A stretch of 64,000 nucleotides of DNA. Source: Desulfovibrio sp. UBA6121. GTDB taxonomy: Bacteria; Desulfobacterota; Desulfovibrionia; Desulfovibrionales; Desulfovibrionaceae. The notes beneath the pieces are model-generated. The model did no database searches. It was not told the DNA's origin and was given only the letters and a program-made list of their open reading frames with translations. The stretch lies in contig DIVX01000141.1 of the NCBI GenBank assembly GCA_002422505.1, positions 7,432 through 71,431 of the forward strand, given 5' to 3'. Shown in pieces: positions 59,966-64,000 of this stretch (the first letter of the stretch is position 1; every line of letters begins with the position of its first letter). A program made the translations under genes and the position numbers.

Positions 59966-61447
59966 ATGGGCGCACACGGCAATCTTGAAACGGGGGGCGC
60001 AATGACTCCAGCAGCCAGTCTGCCGCCTCTTGTGGTTGATCTGGACGGCACGCTGCTGCTGACGGACATGCTGCACGAGTCCGCCGTGGGGCTGCTGCGC
60101 GCCGCGCCCTTGTCCGTGCTGCGCATTCCTTTTTGGCTGGGGCAGGGCAGGGCCGCACTGAAGGCGGAGCTGGCGCGGAGGTATGCGTTCGAGCCTGCGC
60201 TTCTGCCCTTCAACGAACCCTTTGTAACCTGGCTGCGCGAACAGCACGCGGCCGGTCGGCACTTGGTTTTGTGCACCGCCACCGACGTGCGCATTGCCAA
60301 GGCCGTTGCCGCGCACCTGGGGCTATTTGACGAGGTACTGGCCAGCGACGGCGCATCCAACCTGGGCGGAAACGCCAAGGCCCGGTTGCTTGTGGAGCGC
60401 TTCGGGCAGGGGGGCTTCGTCTACGCGGGCAACTCCAACGCCGATCTTCCGGTGTGTGGAGCGCCGGGAGCGCTGCCGTGGTGGTCAACGCGCCGCAGGC
60501 CCTTGGCGCGCGCGTTGCAGTCGTGCCCGGTAGAGCGGGGGTTTCCGCAGCGCCTTGCCGGACTTTGGGAACATCTGCGCATGCTGCGCCTGCATCATTG
60601 GCTCAAAAATCTGCTTTTGTTCGTGCCCCTGGCGGCAGCCCACAAAATGGTGGAGGCCGCCCTCTGGCCGCAACTGCTTCTGGCCTTTTTCGCGTTTTGC
60701 CTGTGCGCCTCCGCCGTGTATCTGGCCAACGATCTGTTGGATCTTGAGAGCGACCGCCGCCACCCGCGCAAGCGCACGCGCGCCTTGGCCAGTGGCCGGG
60801 TGCCTTTGCGCCGCGCCGCCTTGCTTTCACCGCTGCTGCTGGCCTGCGGCCTGGGCCTGGGCGCGGCCGTTGGCCCGGCGTTTCTTGGCTGGCTGGGCGG
60901 CTACTTCCTGCTCACCTGCGCGTACAGTCTGGCCCTCAAGCGCGTGGCCCTGGTGGACTGCCTCACTCTGGCCGTGCTGTATACCTTGCGCATTGTGGCC
61001 GGGGGCGCGGCGGTCGATGTGCCGCTGTCCTTCTGGCTGCTGGCCTTCGCCCTGTTCCTGTTCCTGTCTTTGGCCTTTGTGAAGCGCTATGCCGAGCTGC
61101 TGGCGCAAGCGCCGAGCACTCCCGGCGCGGTGCATGGCCGGGGCTACCACGTTGCGGATGCACCCATGGTGGCGGCCTTGGGCGTGGGCTCCGGCTACGC
61201 CTCTGCGCTGGTTTTGGCGCTGTACTTGAACAGCGAGGCCGTGGTCCGGCTGTACCGCACCCCGGAATGCCTTTGGGCTACGGTGCCGGTGCTGCTTTAC
61301 TGGCTCAGCCGCATGTGGCTCAAAGCCCGCCGGGGGGAGATGCACGACGATCCGCTGATATTCGCCGTCAAGGACAAGGCCAGTCTTGTCGCCGGTTTGC
61401 TGTTCGCCTCCGTTCTGGTGGCGGGAACCGTGGTCTGGCCATGGTGA
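59966..61447 (+). CDS. HAD phosphatase-UbiA prenyltransferase fusion (decaprenyl-phosphate phosphoribosyltransferase-like)
   Basis: A 493-residue two-domain protein. Residues about 20-190 are a HAD phosphatase (VVDLDGTLLLTD, LVLCTATD, VYAGNSNADLPV), and the rest is a UbiA prenyltransferase with about eight helices (YLANDLLDLESDRRHPRKRTRAL carries N-D-x-x-D and SLALKRVALVDC precedes the second region). With DprE1- and DprE2-like genes next, it should transfer 5-phosphoribose to a polyprenyl phosphate and remove the 5-phosphate, as Rv3806 and its phosphatase do in mycobacteria. Start ATG 59966 has GAGG upstream; ATG 60002 is also possible. It overlaps the next gene by 7 bases. Confidence 0.82.
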   Translation: MGAHGNLETGGAMTPAASLPPLVVDLDGTLLLTDMLHESAVGLLRAAPLSVLRIPFWLGQGRAALKAELARRYAFEPALLPFNEPFVTWLREQHAAGRHLVLCTATDVRIAKAVAAHLGLFDEVLASDGASNLGGNAKARLLVERFGQGGFVYAGNSNADLPVCGAPGALPWWSTRRRPLARALQSCPVERGFPQRLAGLWEHLRMLRLHHWLKNLLLFVPLAAAHKMVEAALWPQLLLAFFAFCLCASAVYLANDLLDLESDRRHPRKRTRALASGRVPLRRAALLSPLLLACGLGLGAAVGPAFLGWLGGYFLLTCAYSLALKRVALVDCLTLAVLYTLRIVAGGAAVDVPLSFWLLAFALFLFLSLAFVKRYAELLAQAPSTPGAVHGRGYHVADAPMVAALGVGSGYASALVLALYLNSEAVVRLYRTPECLWATVPVLLYWLSRMWLKARRGEMHDDPLIFAVKDKASLVAGLLFASVLVAGTVVWPW

Positions 61448-62766
61448 TGATTTCTTCCTGGGGCAGGCTTTCCCGCGCAGAGCATGCGGTGCGCTACCTG
61501 GCGGACCGCGCGGCCGCGCCGGGGCAGTTGCGCGGCGCCGGGCCCGGGGTGTGCTTCGGCATGGGCCGCAGCTACGGCGATGTGTGCCTGAACCCCGGCG
61601 GCGCGTTGTGGGACATGTCCGGTCTGAACCGCTTCATCGCCTTCGACCCCGAAACAGGCGTGCTGACTTGCGAGGCCGGGGTGCTCCTGCGCGACATCCA
61701 GCGCCTGTTCGTGCCGCGCGGCTTCATGGTGCCCGTGAATCCCGGCACCCAGCTCATCACCGTGGGCGGGGCCATAGCCAACGATGTGCACGGCAAGAAC
61801 CATCACCGGCAGGGCAGCTTCGGCGACCATGTGTTGCGCCTGCGCCTGGCCCGCACCGACGGCGCGCTCATCGACTGCGGGCCCGAGCGCGAGCCTGGGC
61901 TCTTTTGCGCCACGGTGGGCGGCATCGGCCTCACAGGGGCCATTCTTGAGGCGGATATCCGCCTGCGCCGGGTGGCGGGTCCGTTCATCGACGCGGAGCT
62001 CATTGCCTTTGCGAATCTGGACGAGTTTTTTCAACTGTCCGACGCGTCTGAGGGCACGGGCGCAACGGGGAAAGCCAGCGCGGGCTTCGAGCATACTGTG
62101 TCGTGGATTGACTGCGTGTGCGGCGGCGGCGGGCGCGGCATCTTCATGCGCGGCAATCCGGCCAGCGCAACATGCGGCCCCCTGCCCAAGGGCGGACGGT
62201 TGGCCGTGCCCTTTGTGCCCCCGGTATCGCTGGTCAATTCTTTGTCTTTACGGTTGTTCAACACGCTGTACTACGGGCTGAAGAAGCGCGCCGCCGGGCC
62301 CAGCCTGGTGCACTACGAGCCGTTCTTCTGCCCTCTGGACAATGTGGGGCACTGGAACCGCATCTACGGGCCGCGCGGCTTCTACCAATATCAGAGCGTC
62401 ATCCCGCGCGAGAACGGGCGCGAGGCCACCCAGGCCATGCTGGGCGAGATAGCCCGCTCCGGCAACGGCTCGTTTCTGGCGGTCCTCAAGACCTTTGGCC
62501 AGCGGCAGGGCCTGGGCATGTTGAGTTTCCCCAGGCCGGGAGTCACCCTGGCGCTGGACTTTCCAAACAAGGGCGCGGCCACTGCGCGGCTTTTCGAGCG
62601 GCTGGACGCAATAGTGCGCGAGGCCAAGGGCAGGCTCTACCTGGCCAAGGACGCGCGCATGCCGCGCACCCTGCTGGAATCGGGCTATCCGCGCCTGGCG
62701 GAGTTTCTCAACTACCGCGACCCCGGCATCAGTTCAGCCATGTCGCGGCGGCTTTTGGGGGTGTGA
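61441..62766 (+). CDS. FAD-dependent oxidoreductase, DprE1-like
   Basis: A 441-residue flavoprotein of the VAO/PCMH family like decaprenylphosphoryl-ribose 2'-oxidase: RGAGPGVCFGMGRSYGDVCLNPGG is the FAD diphosphate region, VPVNPGTQLITVGGAIANDVHGKNHH the conserved VAO block, and LARTDGALIDC and FCATVGGIGLTGAI follow. It should oxidise C2 of polyprenylphosphoryl-ribose to the 2-keto sugar. ATG 61441 overlaps the UbiA gene end; ATG 61447 overlaps its stop as TGATG. The order UbiA, DprE1, DprE2 is that of the arabinose-donor pathway. Confidence 0.85.
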   Translation: MVMISSWGRLSRAEHAVRYLADRAAAPGQLRGAGPGVCFGMGRSYGDVCLNPGGALWDMSGLNRFIAFDPETGVLTCEAGVLLRDIQRLFVPRGFMVPVNPGTQLITVGGAIANDVHGKNHHRQGSFGDHVLRLRLARTDGALIDCGPEREPGLFCATVGGIGLTGAILEADIRLRRVAGPFIDAELIAFANLDEFFQLSDASEGTGATGKASAGFEHTVSWIDCVCGGGGRGIFMRGNPASATCGPLPKGGRLAVPFVPPVSLVNSLSLRLFNTLYYGLKKRAAGPSLVHYEPFFCPLDNVGHWNRIYGPRGFYQYQSVIPRENGREATQAMLGEIARSGNGSFLAVLKTFGQRQGLGMLSFPRPGVTLALDFPNKGAATARLFERLDAIVREAKGRLYLAKDARMPRTLLESGYPRLAEFLNYRDPGISSAMSRRLLGV

Positions 62767-63518
62767 TGCACAGACGGCGGATCGTCATCATCGGCGCCAC
62801 CTCGGCCCTGGCGGAACGCTGCGCCAGGCTGTGGCTGGAGCAGGGCCCGGCGGAGCTGGTGCTGGTTGGGCGCGACCTGGAAAAGACCGGGCGTGTGGCC
62901 ATGGATCTGCGGGTGCGCAGTCCCCAGTCCTCCGTGAGCGAACGGACTGTGGATTTCCAGGACCCTGCGGCCATTGGCGCGCTGGTGGCCTCCCTTTGCG
63001 CCGCTGCGCCCGTGGATGTGGCGCTCATCGCCCACGGCCTGCTGCCCGATCAGTCTGCGTGCCAGGCCGACCTGGGACTGTGCCGCGAGGCGCTGCTGGT
63101 GAACGGGGTGTCGCCCGCGCTTTTTGCCGAGGCCTTTGCCGGGCACATGGAACGTGCAGGGGGCGGGACGCTGGCTCTCATCGGGTCTGTTGCGGGCGAC
63201 CGTGGCCGCAAGACAAATTATGTGTACGGCGCGGGTAAGGGCCTGCTTACGCGCTACGCCCAGGGCCTGCAGCACCGGCTGGCCGGTACGGGGGTGTCGG
63301 TGGTGCTCATTCTGCCCGGACCTACAGCTACGCCCATGACGGCCCACCTGAAGGGCAAGGGCGGGCCGCCCCTGGCCGATGCGGACGCCGTGGCGCGGAC
63401 CATGGTGGACGCCATCGAGAAGCGCCGCCCGCTGTGCTATGCGCCGGGCAAATGGGCGCTTGTCATGCTCATCCTGCGGCACCTGCCGCGCTGCATCTTC
63501 AATCGGCTGAACATCTAG
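62766..63518 (+). CDS. SDR reductase, DprE2-like
   Basis: A 250-residue classical short-chain reductase: IVIIGATSALAERCARLWLE is the cofactor-binding start (G-A-T-S-A-L-A), VDVALIAHGLLPDQ follows, ALIGSVAGDRGRKTNYVYGAGKG holds the catalytic serine, tyrosine and lysine, and LILPGPTATPM the post-catalytic loop. This is the DprE2 (Rv3791) pattern, reducing the 2-keto intermediate to polyprenylphosphoryl-arabinose. Its ATG overlaps the DprE1-like stop as TGATG. The product may donate arabinofuranose to a surface glycan. Confidence 0.85.
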   Translation: MHRRRIVIIGATSALAERCARLWLEQGPAELVLVGRDLEKTGRVAMDLRVRSPQSSVSERTVDFQDPAAIGALVASLCAAAPVDVALIAHGLLPDQSACQADLGLCREALLVNGVSPALFAEAFAGHMERAGGGTLALIGSVAGDRGRKTNYVYGAGKGLLTRYAQGLQHRLAGTGVSVVLILPGPTATPMTAHLKGKGGPPLADADAVARTMVDAIEKRRPLCYAPGKWALVMLILRHLPRCIFNRLNI

Positions 63519-63520
63519 CT

Positions 63521-63674
63521 CCGGCGCGCGGGCGCCCCCCCCATGCTTTACACCGACCCCCGCCTTGCGGAGCAGGCTCTGGGCTTCAAGACCCGCTTCA
63601 ACGACATCGGCGAAATCATTGCAAGCGCCTGGCGTTTCCATAGACATGGCTGGCGCGCGGCTGCCGCTGAGTAA
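63521..63674 (+). pseudogene. Direct repeat, copy 2: 3' fragment of galE
   Basis: The bases repeat the last 157 bases of galE almost exactly (reading MLYTDPRLAEQALGFKTRFN ... AWRFHRHGWRAAAAE then TAA), with substitutions and a small deletion before the ATG. It has no NAD-binding or catalytic part, so it is a relic. It begins three bases after the DprE2-like stop. Confidence 0.9.
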
Positions 63675-63976
63675 AGCCGGTTTGCGCTTTGAACTTGCGC
63701 GGTTGTTCACCAAGGTTGCGGCTGGGAGTGATAGCTTTTCTTGTCGCCTAGCGTGTGCGCCTGCGTATGTGCGTTATTGCTTTGCCTTTGCGCTGCCTGC
63801 GCCGGAATCAAGGCGTGCGGCCTCCCTGGGGCGTCAGATATGGCGGCAGGGCCGGGAGGAGGGGAGGCAAACGGCGCTGTGAGAGAGGGCCGGGCTTCCG
63901 GCCTGGGCGCGGCCTGCCGTACCGGGGTGTCTCACTCGGTGAACTGCGAATGCTGACATGCTGATATTGCTTTGAG
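63675..63976. other. Gene-free stretch before the tRNA
   Basis: About 300 bases between the galE fragment and the tRNA with no recognisable gene, repeat or clear terminator. Confidence 0.5.
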
Positions 63977-64000
63977 TGGCGGAGGGGGAGGGATTCGAAC
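63977..64000 (-). tRNA. 3' end of a tRNA gene, probably tRNA-Ser (partial)
   Basis: On the minus strand the bases read GTTCGAAT (T-loop), CCCTC (T-stem), CCCCTCC (acceptor 3' strand), discriminator G and an encoded CCA. The acceptor sequence and G73 are those of serine tRNAs. The anticodon lies outside the window. Confidence 0.8.

Noticed and set aside
1..64000. CRISPR array, prophage or toxin-antitoxin system
   Set aside because: No regularly spaced repeats, phage structural genes or recognisable toxin/antitoxin pairs were seen.

Overview
The window is about 64 kb of a Gram-negative, high-GC bacterial chromosome devoted almost entirely to cell-surface glycan and lipid biosynthesis. Gram-negative character follows from a TolC-like outer-membrane factor, an HlyD-type adaptor, a heptosyltransferase-like GT9, an O-antigen-ligase-like protein and Wzm/Wzt. 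The gene families and style suggest a deltaproteobacterium of the Desulfovibrio type, but no rRNA or marker gene is present, so this is an inference.

Layout. (1) 0-7.5 kb: a GT2 gene, a BON-domain/membrane protein pair, an APS kinase (cysC), then a plus-strand run of a WbaP-like initiating sugar transferase, a GNAT-family acyltransferase and an NAD-dependent epimerase/reductase. A short asparagine-synthase remnant follows. (2) 7.8-17.6 kb, minus strand: a tightly coupled glycan operon (GT2, GT9, Wzx-type flippase, GT21/GT2-like membrane glycosyltransferase, two GT4 enzymes around a NodB-like deacetylase) preceded by a large membrane protein. (3) 17.8-20.1 kb, plus strand: a radical SAM/SPASM protein and a MurG-like glycosyltransferase. 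(4) 20.05-36.12 kb, minus strand: an apparent nine-ORF operon, the most striking item here. It encodes a highly reducing type I PKS of about 2,480 residues, an overlapping alpha-oxoamine synthase, two membrane proteins, a 66-codon small ORF, and a MacB/LolD-type ABC exporter with TolC-like and HlyD-like partners. A sigma70-like promoter is visible just upstream of the PKS. (5) 36.1-57.6 kb, plus strand: an AT-richer island with a methyltransferase-WbsX fusion, Wzm/Wzt exporter, two sulfotransferases, four radical SAM genes of two unusual paralogous types plus a decayed fifth copy, two tandem CmcI-like and one TylF-like methyltransferase, a GT2, and decayed IS3-family elements. (6) 57.6-63.5 kb, plus strand, again high GC: galE, an O-antigen-ligase-like protein, and a HAD-UbiA / DprE1-like / DprE2-like module of the kind that makes polyprenyl-phospho-arabinose. 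A near-identical copy of the 3' end of galE follows the module, so the module lies between direct repeats. The window ends inside a tRNA-Ser-like gene on the minus strand.

How the parts may work together. The PKS has the same domain order as fungal highly reducing synthases and no thioesterase. An oxoamine synthase encoded directly after it, overlapping, is the expected releasing enzyme, as FUM8 is for FUM1 in fumonisin synthesis; the predicted product is a long-chain 2-amino-3-ketone, i.e. a sphingoid-like base. The GNAT gene, the reductase and the GT21-like glycosyltransferase elsewhere in the window could in principle N-acylate, reduce and glycosylate it, and the exporter could carry the product to the outer membrane. 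This is a hypothesis; only the gene order and motifs are seen directly. Separately, cysC can supply PAPS to the two island sulfotransferases, suggesting a sulfated surface polysaccharide.
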